From Citricoccus sp. K5 (GTDB lineage: Bacteria > Actinomycetota > Actinomycetes > Actinomycetales > Micrococcaceae): a stretch of 64,000 bases of DNA. Each line of letters begins with the position of its first letter. The first letter of the stretch is position 1. The translations under genes and the position numbers were made by a program. The notes under the pieces were generated by a model, which saw only the letters and a list, made by a program, of their open reading frames with translations, searched no databases and was not told the DNA's origin. Shown here in pieces: positions 19,030 through 27,249 of this stretch. The stretch is from positions 1,378,909 through 1,442,908 of the forward strand of contig NZ_LR732817.1 of the NCBI RefSeq assembly GCF_902506195.1, read 5' to 3'.

Positions 19030-19958
19030 CCGACGCGCGGGTCCTCGTGGTCGGTTGGCCGTCGGTCCTGCACGGGGAGGCCACCGCAGGAGACGTGCTG
19101 GCCATGCGAACGGTCGAGCACGCCCTGTCCGGGGCCGGGATCCGGCACCACACGGCCTGGAGCCCCGTCATGTGTCCGCCGGGCGGACTCCTCCTGGATG
19201 AAGCGGAACCCGGCCTCTACTCGCACCTGGTCTTCGCCTGCGGCCCAGCCACGGGGACACCGCTGGTGGAATTGCATGAACGCTTCGCCCACTGCACTCG
19301 GATCGCCATCGGTGTCAGCGTCATCGATCCCGCCGATCCCGCCGTGACCGGGTTCCACCGGGTCTTCGCCCGGGACAGCCCGGGATCACCTCCACAGCCG
19401 GACCTGGCCACAGTGGCACCGATGGCACGCGAGGCAAGCCTGCCACCGGTGCTGGGAGTGTTCCTGACTGCCGGCCAGCGGGAGTATGGGACCAGGCGCC
19501 GGCACGACGCGGTGAAGGACACGCTGGAGACGTGGCTGGCCCGCGTCGACGCCGGCCGGCTGGACCTGGACACGCGCCTGGACCCGCGGGACTGGCGCCT
19601 GCCGACCTCGCCGGAACAACTGCAGTCGGTGATTCGGCGCCTGGACGCGGTGGTGACCATGAGGATGCACGGCCTCGTCCTGGCGCTTCGGGCCGGAGTC
19701 CCGGCCCTTGCCCTGGACCCCGTCGAGGGCGGCGGCAAGGTGACGGCGCAGGCGCGCGCTCTCGGCTGGCCGGCCGTTCGGCCCGCCGTCGCGGTCTCGG
19801 AGTCCGCCCTCGATCACCAGTTGGAGTGGTGCCTGACCGATGGGCGGGCCGTCGCACGGCAGTTGGCGTCCTGGATGGGATCCGGACGTGGCGAGTGGAC
19901 TGAGGGCCCGGTCAATGCAGGGTTGAGCAAGCTCATTCAGCACCTGCGGAGCGATTGA
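19026..19958 (+). CDS. Polysaccharide pyruvyl transferase family protein
   Basis: The 310-residue protein shows the C-terminal hallmarks of the polysaccharide pyruvyltransferase (CsaB/WcaK) family: the VVTMRMHGLVLALRAGVPAL stretch (residues ~213-232) and the ALDPVEGGGKVTAQARALG loop that follows it. The N-terminal segment VLVVGWPSVLHGEATAGDVLAM is a Rossmann-like start. The family adds a ketal-linked pyruvate from phosphoenolpyruvate to glycan sugars, giving a negative charge. The GTG at 19026 overlaps the glgA stop by 4 bases; longer upstream starts would lie deep inside glgA. It is therefore placed at the head of the glycan cluster, or co-transcribed with glgA. Confidence 0.82.
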   Translation: MTDARVLVVGWPSVLHGEATAGDVLAMRTVEHALSGAGIRHHTAWSPVMCPPGGLLLDEAEPGLYSHLVFACGPATGTPLVELHERFAHCTRIAIGVSVIDPADPAVTGFHRVFARDSPGSPPQPDLATVAPMAREASLPPVLGVFLTAGQREYGTRRRHDAVKDTLETWLARVDAGRLDLDTRLDPRDWRLPTSPEQLQSVIRRLDAVVTMRMHGLVLALRAGVPALALDPVEGGGKVTAQARALGWPAVRPAVAVSESALDHQLEWCLTDGRAVARQLASWMGSGRGEWTEGPVNAGLSKLIQHLRSD

Positions 19959-20014
19959 CAGGAACGCGCCAAAGTGTGTCCTCCATCACAGGTGAATTAT
20001 GTCAGACTGACCGC

Positions 20015-21652
20015 GTGCGCTACTTGGGAATCAATGCAACGTTCCATGATCCGGCCGCCGCCCTGGTCGTCAACGGGGAGGTCGTGGCGGCCGCTGAGGA
20101 GGAAAGGTTCTCACGCCGCAAGCACGGAAAGCGGCCGGTGCCATTCTCCGCGTGGGAGTTGCCCGAGCAGTCCATGCGCTGGGTGCTGGCCGAGGCCGGC
20201 GTCGCCCCCGAGGAGCTGGACGGCGTGGCGTACTCCTTCGACCCCGAGATCGCCGTGGACATCCCCGACGATCCCTATGACCACCTCCGCCTGGACTACG
20301 TGCGCCGGGCTCCGAGCTTCATCGCCGAAGCCCTGCCCGGCCTCGACCCGGCCAAGGTCACGTACGTCCAGCACCACGTGGCCCATGCCGCCTCCTCCGG
20401 GCTCGCCGGGCCGTACCGCACCGGTGCGGTCCTCGTCTCCGACGGACGGGGAGAGGGCCACTCCCACCTGGCGGGGGAGTACGTCGACGGCGAGCTGTCC
20501 ATCCTGGCCCGCCAGGAGCTGCCCGATTCCCTGGGCCTGGTCTATGAGTCGCTGACCGATCACCTCGGCTTCCTGCGCTCGTCCGACGAGTTCAAGGTCA
20601 TGGCCTTGGCCTCCTACGGGACTCCGCGGTTCCTGGAAGAACTTCGCGAGTACGTCAACGCCACCGGGGACGGCGGCTTCACCGCCCGCGCCCCCCAGTG
20701 GGAGCGCTTCGCCCCCCGGCGCATCGACGACGGCACCTGGGGCGGCGCCCACGCCGACCTCGCGGCCTCCGTCCAGTGTGTGGTCGAGGAGACCCTGGTG
20801 GAACTGGCCCGTTGGCTACGGGAGCAGACCGGCCAGCGCGTGCTGACCATGGCCGGGGGCACCGCCCTCAATTGCGTGGCCAATTCCCGGATCTGGCGCG
20901 AGGCCGGCTTCGAGGACGTCTGGGTCCAACCGGCGTCGGGAGACTCCGGCACGGCGCTGGGAGCTGCCCTGACCCTGGCCCAGCAGGCCGGGGACCTCGC
21001 CGCGCCGGAACCGACGGCGGCCCTGGGACGCAGCTGGGACGATGAGGAGCTGGCCCAGTGGCTCACCACCGCCCAGGTGCCCTTCACCACGCCCGGCTCC
21101 CGCGAGGCGCTGGCCACGGAGGTGGCCGGCATTCTGGAGCAGAACGGGGTCATCGCCTGGTTCGACGGCCGCAGCGAGTTCGGGCCCCGCGCCCTCGGGT
21201 TCCGGTCGCTGCTGGCGAACCCGATGCACGCCGAGAACCTGGAGCTGCTCAACGACGTCAAGGGACGGGAGCAGTTCCGCCCGGTGGCGCCGATGGTGCT
21301 CGAGGACCGTGCCGCCGAGATCTTCAGCGGCGGCCCCATCCCCAGTCCCTACATGCTCTTCACCCACGAGGTCGCGCCGGAATGGCGTGACCGCATCCCC
21401 GCCGTCACGCACGTGGACGGTTCGGCCCGCATCCAGACGGTCTCCGACCGGGACAACCTCGGCATCGCCGCCCTGTTGCGCGCCTTCGACGAACGTACGG
21501 GCGTGCCGGTGGTTGTCAACACCAGCCTCAACACGGCCGGGCGCCCCATGGTCGACGACCCCCGCGACGCCCTCGAGCTGTTCGGCTCGGCCCCCGTGGC
21601 GGCGCTGGTCCTGGGCCCGCACCTCGTCCGCAGGGCGGCACTCTTCGCATGA
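20015..21652 (+). CDS. Carbamoyltransferase (NodU/TobZ family)
   Basis: The 545-residue protein belongs to the O-carbamoyltransferase family, which uses carbamoyl phosphate and ATP to carbamoylate a hydroxyl group of a sugar or antibiotic. It begins RYLGINATFHDPAAALVVNG, the Kae1/HypF-like start, then AAAEEERFSRRKHGKRPVP, with the VTYVQHHVAHAASSG histidine motif near residue 110 and SDEFKVMALASYG. The C-terminal YrdC-like region has WFDGRSEFGPRALGFRSLLA and FRPVAPMV. The GTG at 20015 gives the conserved N-terminus; an ATG upstream at 19955 would add 20 unsupported residues. It overlaps the next gene by 4 bases. The acceptor is probably a surface glycan made by the neighbouring transferases. 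Confidence 0.93.
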   Translation: MRYLGINATFHDPAAALVVNGEVVAAAEEERFSRRKHGKRPVPFSAWELPEQSMRWVLAEAGVAPEELDGVAYSFDPEIAVDIPDDPYDHLRLDYVRRAPSFIAEALPGLDPAKVTYVQHHVAHAASSGLAGPYRTGAVLVSDGRGEGHSHLAGEYVDGELSILARQELPDSLGLVYESLTDHLGFLRSSDEFKVMALASYGTPRFLEELREYVNATGDGGFTARAPQWERFAPRRIDDGTWGGAHADLAASVQCVVEETLVELARWLREQTGQRVLTMAGGTALNCVANSRIWREAGFEDVWVQPASGDSGTALGAALTLAQQAGDLAAPEPTAALGRSWDDEELAQWLTTAQVPFTTPGSREALATEVAGILEQNGVIAWFDGRSEFGPRALGFRSLLANPMHAENLELLNDVKGREQFRPVAPMVLEDRAAEIFSGGPIPSPYMLFTHEVAPEWRDRIPAVTHVDGSARIQTVSDRDNLGIAALLRAFDERTGVPVVVNTSLNTAGRPMVDDPRDALELFGSAPVAALVLGPHLVRRAALFA

Positions 21653-23286
21653 GCACCCTGTCCGCACAGAGCCCGTACGCCCTCGTCATCCCCTCGCTCG
21701 GACGCCCCTCCCTGGATCGGCTCCTCGAGACGGTGGCCGCCCTGGACACGGACGCGGCCCATCCCGGCCCGGTGGAGATCGTCGTGGTGGACGACCGACG
21801 CGAGTCCGCGGCGGCCGGCACCCGGCTGGCCCCCTTGGCGCCCACGGTGGACGGTGAGCCCGTACGCGTGGTGCGCGGCTACGGCCGCGGCCCAGCGGCG
21901 GCGCGCAACCGTGGCTGGCGTGCCGTCGACCGTTCCGTGGAGTGGATCGCCTTCCTGGACGACGATGTCGAACTGCCCACCACCTGGGCCCGCGACCTGG
22001 CCGCTGACCTAGCAGACTGCCCGCCCGACGTGGCCGCCACCCAGGGCCGCATCACGGTGCCTCTGCCGGTGGACCGACCACCTACCGACTGGGAGCGCAA
22101 TACCGCCTCGCTGCAGGAGGCCGACTGGGCGACGGCCGACATGGCCTATCGCGGATCAGTGCTCGAGGAGGTCGGGGGACTGGACGAGCGGTTCCCGCGC
22201 GCCTACCGAGAGGATGCCGACCTGGCCCTGCGAGTCCGCCTCGCCGGCTATCGGCTGGTGCGCGGACACCGCCACATCCTCCACCCCGTCCGCCCGGCGG
22301 ACGACTGGGTCAGCCAGCGCGTGCAGGCCGGCAACGCCGACAACGCCTTGATGCGCCGGCTGCACGGCCCGCACTGGCGTGAACAGGCCCAGGCACCCGC
22401 TGGTGCCTTCGGCTGGCACCTGGCCACGACGTCGGCCGCGGCCACCGCGGCGATCGGCACCGTGGGCCGGTTGGCCGGCTCACGCGGGGCCGCCCGCCTG
22501 GCGGGAGCCGGCGCCCTGACCTGGACCATCCTGTACGGCCGCTTCCTCGGCAGGAGAGCCGCCCCCGGCCCGCGTCCTGGCGACCCCGGATTCACCGGCG
22601 AACTGCGCCGGATGGCCCTGACCAGCGCAACGATCCCGCCGACCGCAGTCTGGCACCGCTTCCGCGGCTGGAGGCAGCACCTGGCCACCGGTCCCTGGCC
22701 GGTCCGCCCCCGCGCCGTGCTCTTCGACCGTGACGGCACCCTGGTCCACGACGTGCCGTACAACGGCGATCCGGACCAGGTCGATCCCGTGTTCGGCGCC
22801 CGGGACCTGGTGGACCGCGTCCGCGCGGCCGGTCTGGCCACGGCCGTGATCACCAACCAGTCCGGGATCGCCCGCGGACTGGTGACCCGAGACCAGGTGG
22901 ATGCCGTCAACGAACGGATCGACCGATTGCTCGGCCCCTTCGACTCCTGGCAGATCTGTCCCCATGGACCGGGGGAGAACTGCCCGTGCCGCAAGCCGCA
23001 GCCCGGTATGGTGCTCGCCGCCGCGCAGGCCCTGGGCGTACGCCCCGAAGAATGCGTGGTCATCGGGGACATCGGTGCGGACATCGAGGCCGCGCAGGCC
23101 GCCGGGGCCCGTTCGATTCTGGTTCCCACCCGCGTCACCCGGACCCAAGAGGTCGCCGACGCCCCGGCCACCGCGCCAGACCTGGCCACCGCCGTGGAAC
23201 TCGTGCTCGACTGGTCCTCCGGGCGGCAACCCGACCCGACTCTGACGTCGACCCCCACCCAGGACGGTGAGCAATCCACCACATGA
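21649..23286 (+). CDS. Fusion: family 2 glycosyltransferase + GmhB-like heptose bisphosphate phosphatase
   Basis: The 545-residue protein joins two enzymes. Residues ~1-330 are a GT2 domain: VIPSLGRPSLDRLLETVAAL, the metal-binding region FLDDDVELPTTW, the acceptor-site segment AYREDADLALRVRLAG, and two Ala/Gly-rich near-hydrophobic stretches around residues 262-300. Residues ~352-520 are a HAD-IIIA phosphatase of the GmhB/HisB-N type: FDRDGTLVHD with Asp360 and Asp362, TNQSGIARG, a zinc loop CPHGPGENCPCRKP, and GDIGADIEAAQAAG. GmhB removes the C7 phosphate of D-glycero-manno-heptose-1,7-bisphosphate. The fusion places a step of nucleotide-heptose synthesis on a glycosyltransferase. Start ATG overlaps the previous stop by 4 bases, and the stop overlaps the next gene by 4. 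Confidence 0.9.
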   Translation: MSTLSAQSPYALVIPSLGRPSLDRLLETVAALDTDAAHPGPVEIVVVDDRRESAAAGTRLAPLAPTVDGEPVRVVRGYGRGPAAARNRGWRAVDRSVEWIAFLDDDVELPTTWARDLAADLADCPPDVAATQGRITVPLPVDRPPTDWERNTASLQEADWATADMAYRGSVLEEVGGLDERFPRAYREDADLALRVRLAGYRLVRGHRHILHPVRPADDWVSQRVQAGNADNALMRRLHGPHWREQAQAPAGAFGWHLATTSAAATAAIGTVGRLAGSRGAARLAGAGALTWTILYGRFLGRRAAPGPRPGDPGFTGELRRMALTSATIPPTAVWHRFRGWRQHLATGPWPVRPRAVLFDRDGTLVHDVPYNGDPDQVDPVFGARDLVDRVRAAGLATAVITNQSGIARGLVTRDQVDAVNERIDRLLGPFDSWQICPHGPGENCPCRKPQPGMVLAAAQALGVRPEECVVIGDIGADIEAAQAAGARSILVPTRVTRTQEVADAPATAPDLATAVELVLDWSSGRQPDPTLTSTPTQDGEQSTT

Positions 23287-24395
23287 CGCGCATCCTCGCG
23301 GTACGACTCGATTCGGACGGTGACGTCCTGCTGACCGGACCAGCGATCAGGGCCCTGTCCGAGATCGGCACGGTGGACCTGCTCGCCTCTCCCTCTGGAG
23401 CGGCCGCGGCACGGCTGTTGCCGGGTGTCCACACGGTCCTGGAGTTCGACGCCCCGTGGTCCGGTTTCCGTCCGCCGGCGCTCGACACGGAGGCCACGCT
23501 CGACCTGGTCGAACGGTTGCGCACCACCGGATACGACCAGGCGGTGATCTTCACGTCCTTCCACCAGAGCCCCCTGCCGATGGCCCTGCTGGCGCGGATA
23601 GCCGGCATCGGACACATCGTGGGCACCAGCATGGACTACCCCGGCTCGTTGTTGGACGTGCGATTGAAGCGCGCCGACCCGCCCGGCGGCGGTCACGAGG
23701 TCGAGGCCGCTCTGGAGGTCGCCGTTGCCGCCGGTGCCTCCCAGCCGCAGCATCCAACGCTGCGGGTGCGCCACCCCCTGCCACCACCGCCGGACCGACT
23801 GCCGGCCGACCTGCGCGCGGGCGGGTACGTGGTTCTGCACCCGGGAGCATCCGTCCCGGCCCGTGGACTGCAGGCAGATCACGCAGCGGCCATCGCGGCG
23901 GCTCTGGCCGCCGCCGGACACGCCGTCGTCGTCACCGGGGGGCCCGCCGAACGCGAACTCGTTGCCGAGACAGTGGCCCTGGCGCGCCAGCACTGCCCGG
24001 ACGCCACCGTGCTGGACCTGGCCGGTGCCACGGATCTGGCCGGCCTGGCCGCCGTCCTCGAGGCCGCCTACTGCACGGTGGTCGGCAACACCGGCCCGGC
24101 GCACCTCTCGGCCGCCGTCGGCACACCGGTCGTCTCCCTGTTCTCGCCGGTGGTCCCGGCCGCGCGATGGAGACCCTACGGGGTCCCGGTCCGTCTACTC
24201 GGAGACCAGCACGCCCCGTGCCGGGACAGCCGGGCGCGTGACTGCCCCGTCCCCGGACACCCCTGTCTGAGTGGAGTCACCGGCGCCGCCGTGGTCGCCG
24301 CCGTGGCCGAGCTCACCCAGCCCACCGAAGCGCGGGTCCGCATCGCCCACGAGGCCGGCACCGGACCCCTGAGCACCTCCCGAGGAGACCGATGA
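23283..24395 (+). CDS. Glycosyltransferase family 9 (heptosyltransferase-like)
   Basis: The 370-residue protein has the GT9 fold signs. The start RILAVRLDSDGDVLLTGPAIRAL is the acceptor-binding Asp loop seen in WaaC/WaaF. The C-terminal donor-binding region holds VVLHPGASVPARGLQADHA, the GGPAERELVAETV segment and CTVVGNTGPAHLSAAVGTPVV. GT9 enzymes of Gram-negative bacteria transfer heptose from ADP-heptose to lipopolysaccharide; here the cluster supplies the heptose enzymes, so a heptose donor is likely. A LFSPVVPAARWRPYG loop follows. The ATG overlaps the upstream stop in ATGA form. A second GT9 is encoded five kilobases downstream, so two transfer steps are expected. Confidence 0.88.
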   Translation: MTRILAVRLDSDGDVLLTGPAIRALSEIGTVDLLASPSGAAAARLLPGVHTVLEFDAPWSGFRPPALDTEATLDLVERLRTTGYDQAVIFTSFHQSPLPMALLARIAGIGHIVGTSMDYPGSLLDVRLKRADPPGGGHEVEAALEVAVAAGASQPQHPTLRVRHPLPPPPDRLPADLRAGGYVVLHPGASVPARGLQADHAAAIAAALAAAGHAVVVTGGPAERELVAETVALARQHCPDATVLDLAGATDLAGLAAVLEAAYCTVVGNTGPAHLSAAVGTPVVSLFSPVVPAARWRPYGVPVRLLGDQHAPCRDSRARDCPVPGHPCLSGVTGAAVVAAVAELTQPTEARVRIAHEAGTGPLSTSRGDR

Positions 24396-25351
24396 GAATC
24401 CTGATCTGGCACGTGCACGGCTCCTGGATGACCGCGTTCGTCCAGGGCCAGCACGAATACCTACTGCCGATGGACGACCGCCGGGGACCGGACGGCCGTG
24501 GCCGGGCCCAGACCTGGGACTGGCCCACCTCGGCGCGGGAGCTGACCGCCGCACAGATGGCCGGTGAACGACCGGACCTGGTGGTGCTGCAACGGCCGCA
24601 CGAGGTGGACCTGCTGGAGAGCTGGACCGGGCTGCGGGCCGGGACCGACGTCCCGGCCGTGTACCTGGAGCACAACGCGCCGACCGGGACCGCGATGGCC
24701 TCCGGCCACCCCTATGCCGACCAGGACACCATCCCAGTCGTGCACGTCACCCAATTCAACCGCGTCATGTGGGACACCGGCACGGCCCGCACCGAGATGA
24801 TCGAGCACGGCGTCACCGATCCCGGCCACCTGTACACGGGAGAGCAGGCCTCCCTCGCCGTAGTGGTGAACGAGCCCGTGCGCCGCACCCGCGTGGCGGG
24901 CACCGACCTGGTGCTGCAGCTGTCCCGGGACCTGCCGATGGAGGTCTACGGCATGGGCATGGACCGCCTGGCCGAGGTCGCACCCTGGCTCGAGGGCCGC
25001 CTGCACGAGAACTACCGGCAGTCCGAGCTGCACCGGGCACTGGCCGCACACCGCGTGTACTTCCACCCGTACCGGTGGACCAGCCTGGGGCTGGCCCTGC
25101 TCGAGGCCATGACGCTCGGCATGCCCGTGTTGGCCCTGTCCACCACCGAGGCGCCACGGGCCGTGCCGCCCTCCGCCGGCCTACTCAGCAACGACCTCGG
25201 CGAATTGGCGCACCGTGGCCGGCAGTGGCTCCAGGACCCGGAGCTCGCGGCCCAGGCCGGGGCCGCGGCACGCGCCCACGCGCTGGACCGGTACGGACTC
25301 GAGAGGTTCCTGGCCGACTGGGACGCACTGATCGGGCGGGTGGTCGCATGA
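24392..25351 (+). CDS. GT1/GT4-like glycosyltransferase
   Basis: The 319-residue protein resembles short single-GT4 proteins. It begins MRILIWHVHGSWMTAFVQGQ and has the acceptor-lobe segment VYLEHNAPTGTAM. The donor lobe holds HRVYFHPYRWTSLGLALLEAM, which provides the conserved glutamate of the E-x7-E element, followed by GMPVLAL. A WDALIGRVVA C-terminus ends the protein. No signal peptide or membrane segment is seen, so it acts at the cytosolic face. It overlaps both neighbours by 4 bases and lies inside the heptose operon. The donor sugar cannot be deduced. Confidence 0.82.
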   Translation: MRILIWHVHGSWMTAFVQGQHEYLLPMDDRRGPDGRGRAQTWDWPTSARELTAAQMAGERPDLVVLQRPHEVDLLESWTGLRAGTDVPAVYLEHNAPTGTAMASGHPYADQDTIPVVHVTQFNRVMWDTGTARTEMIEHGVTDPGHLYTGEQASLAVVVNEPVRRTRVAGTDLVLQLSRDLPMEVYGMGMDRLAEVAPWLEGRLHENYRQSELHRALAAHRVYFHPYRWTSLGLALLEAMTLGMPVLALSTTEAPRAVPPSAGLLSNDLGELAHRGRQWLQDPELAAQAGAAARAHALDRYGLERFLADWDALIGRVVA

Positions 25352-27249
25352 GCACCGACCGGAGGGACACCGGCCTCCTGGATATAGCGCTGGTGTCCGA
25401 GCACGCCTCACCCCTGGCCGCCCTCGGCGGCGTGGACGCTGGCGGCCAGAACGTCTTCGTGGCCGCCTTGGCCACCGGACTGGGTCGCCGCGGCCACCGG
25501 GTCCGGGTCTACACCCGGCTCGACGACGCGTCCCTGCCCGAGCAGGTGGAGGCCGCCCCGGGCGTGACCGTGGTGCACGTCCCCGCCGGTCCGGCCGAGC
25601 AGTTGCCCAAGGACGAACTCGCGCCGTACATGGATGAGTTCGCCCGCTGGATGTCCGCCCAGTGGCGCCGGGACGGCGTCCCGGACCTCGTGCACGCGCA
25701 CTTCTGGATGTCCGGGATGGCCGCGACCACGGCCGCGGAGGCCGCCCGCATCCCGGCCGTCCAGACCTTCCATGCCCTGGGCTCGGTCAAGCGCCGGCAC
25801 CAGGGACTCGCGGACACCAGCCCGGCCGACCGGCTCGGGATCGAGGCCCGTCTCGTGGGGCAGAACGAGCTGGTCCTGGCCACCTGCCGCGACGAGGTGG
25901 ACGAGCTCATGGGCCTCGGCGCTGACCCGGACCGGATCCGCATCGTGCCCTGTGGCGTGGACGCCGGGGCCTTCGCCCCGCTCGTGGATGGCGGTCCGCG
26001 GCGCACCGCCGACGAGCCGGTGCGTCTTGTGGCGCTGGGCCGGATGGTCGAGCGCAAGGGCGTGGACGTCGTCGTGCGCGCCCTCGCCCAGGTTCCCCGG
26101 GCGTGCCTGACCGTGGCCGGCGGACCGGACCGCGCCGTGCTCCATGAGGACCCCGAGGCCCGCCGCCTGCTGGCGTTGGCCGAGGAGTACGGAGTCGCGG
26201 ACCGGCTCACTCTGACCGGCCGGGTCAGCCGCGACGAGGCCGCCCGACTGCTGGCCTCCGCCGACATCGTCACCTGCACCCCGTGGTACGAGCCCTTCGG
26301 CATCGTGCCGCTGGAGGCCATGGCCTGTGGCCGTCCGGTCGTCGGCTCAGCCGTGGGGGGCCTGCTGGACAGTGTCGACGACGGCACCACCGGCCTGCTC
26401 GTCCCGCCCCGGGACGTGGACGCCACGGCCACGGCCATCCGCCGCCTCACCGAGGACCCGGAGTTGGCCGCCTGCATGGGCCGGGCCGGACGCGAGCGGG
26501 TGCAGCGGCTGTTCAGCTGGGAGCGGGTGGCCGAGCTCACCGAGACGGCCTACCGGCAGGCCCTGACCGGATACGCACGGACGCACCCGAGCCGGCCCGG
26601 GGCCACCCGTCGGCAACTGGCCGAGCATCGGGAAGAGCTGGACCGGGCGCTGACCACCCTGGAAGATGACGCGGAGCGGCTGGACCGGTGGGGTCGCCGT
26701 CTGTCGGAGCTCCTGGCCGGCGGGGGACGCGTGCTGGCCGCCGGCAATGGCGGCAGCGCGGCCGAGGCCCAGCATTTCACCGCCGAGCTGGTCGGCCGCT
26801 TCCAGGGCGAGCGGCGCCCCCTGGCGGCCGTGTGCCTCTCGGCGGAGACCTCGTCCCTCACGGCGATCGTCAACGACTACGGCGCCAACGAGGTGTTCGC
26901 CCGTCAGGTCCAGGCACACGGGCGTCCGGGCGACGTGCTGATGCTGCTCTCCACGAGCGGTGCCAGCCCCAACGTGCTGGAGGCGGCGCGCCGTGCCCGG
27001 CAGTCCGGGATGCTGGTGTGGGCGTTGACCGGTCCGGGGCCCAACCCGTTGGCCGACCTGGCCGATGAGTCCATCTGCGTGCCGGGTCCGTCCACCTCGG
27101 TGGTGCAGGAGGCACACCTGGTCCTGTTGCACGCACTTTGTGCCGTGATGGACGAAGGATTCAACCGTTGCCAACCGGGTCCGGCGACCGTTCCGGGCAC
27201 GCACAGAACCAACAGGACCAACAGGACCAACAGGGAGGACACGCCATGA
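25348..27249 (+). CDS. Fusion: family 4 glycosyltransferase + GmhA-like sedoheptulose-7-phosphate isomerase
   Basis: This 633-residue protein is a fusion. Residues ~1-410 are a complete GT4 enzyme: SPLAALGGVDAGGQNVFVAA glycine loop, FHALGSVKRRHQ, VRLVALGRMVERKGVDVVV and CTPWYEPFGIVPLEAMACGR. Residues ~430-610 are a SIS-domain isomerase of the GmhA type: VLAAGNGGSAAEAQHFTAEL (GNGGS at 466-470), LSAETSSLTAIVNDYG, and LLSTSGASPNVLEAA. GmhA converts sedoheptulose-7-phosphate to D-glycero-manno-heptose-7-phosphate, the first step of nucleotide-heptose synthesis. A Thr-Asn-Arg triplet repeat closes the C-terminus. It overlaps hldE by 4 bases. The ATG at 25348 overlaps the upstream stop; a longer frame upstream is not supported. 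Confidence 0.92.
   Translation: MSTDRRDTGLLDIALVSEHASPLAALGGVDAGGQNVFVAALATGLGRRGHRVRVYTRLDDASLPEQVEAAPGVTVVHVPAGPAEQLPKDELAPYMDEFARWMSAQWRRDGVPDLVHAHFWMSGMAATTAAEAARIPAVQTFHALGSVKRRHQGLADTSPADRLGIEARLVGQNELVLATCRDEVDELMGLGADPDRIRIVPCGVDAGAFAPLVDGGPRRTADEPVRLVALGRMVERKGVDVVVRALAQVPRACLTVAGGPDRAVLHEDPEARRLLALAEEYGVADRLTLTGRVSRDEAARLLASADIVTCTPWYEPFGIVPLEAMACGRPVVGSAVGGLLDSVDDGTTGLLVPPRDVDATATAIRRLTEDPELAACMGRAGRERVQRLFSWERVAELTETAYRQALTGYARTHPSRPGATRRQLAEHREELDRALTTLEDDAERLDRWGRRLSELLAGGGRVLAAGNGGSAAEAQHFTAELVGRFQGERRPLAAVCLSAETSSLTAIVNDYGANEVFARQVQAHGRPGDVLMLLSTSGASPNVLEAARRARQSGMLVWALTGPGPNPLADLADESICVPGPSTSVVQEAHLVLLHALCAVMDEGFNRCQPGPATVPGTHRTNRTNRTNREDTP
27208..27234 (+). repeat. Three tandem 9-base repeats near the end of the GT4-GmhA gene
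   Basis: ACCAACAGG is repeated exactly three times and encodes Thr-Asn-Arg three times at the extreme C-terminus. The unit is a multiple of three, so copy-number change keeps the frame. The ribosome site for hldE (GGGAGG) follows directly. Confidence 0.85.

Noticed and set aside
19955-19960. TTGACA hexamer before the carbamoyltransferase gene as a -35 element
   Set aside because: No -10-like hexamer lies at 16-19 bases; the only AT-rich hexamer is over 35 bases away.
25400-26560. MshA identity for the GT4 half of the fusion
   Set aside because: The glycine-loop start resembles MshA, but the second GT4 gene at 39693 has the specific MshA N-terminus, and the fusion sits in the heptose operon.
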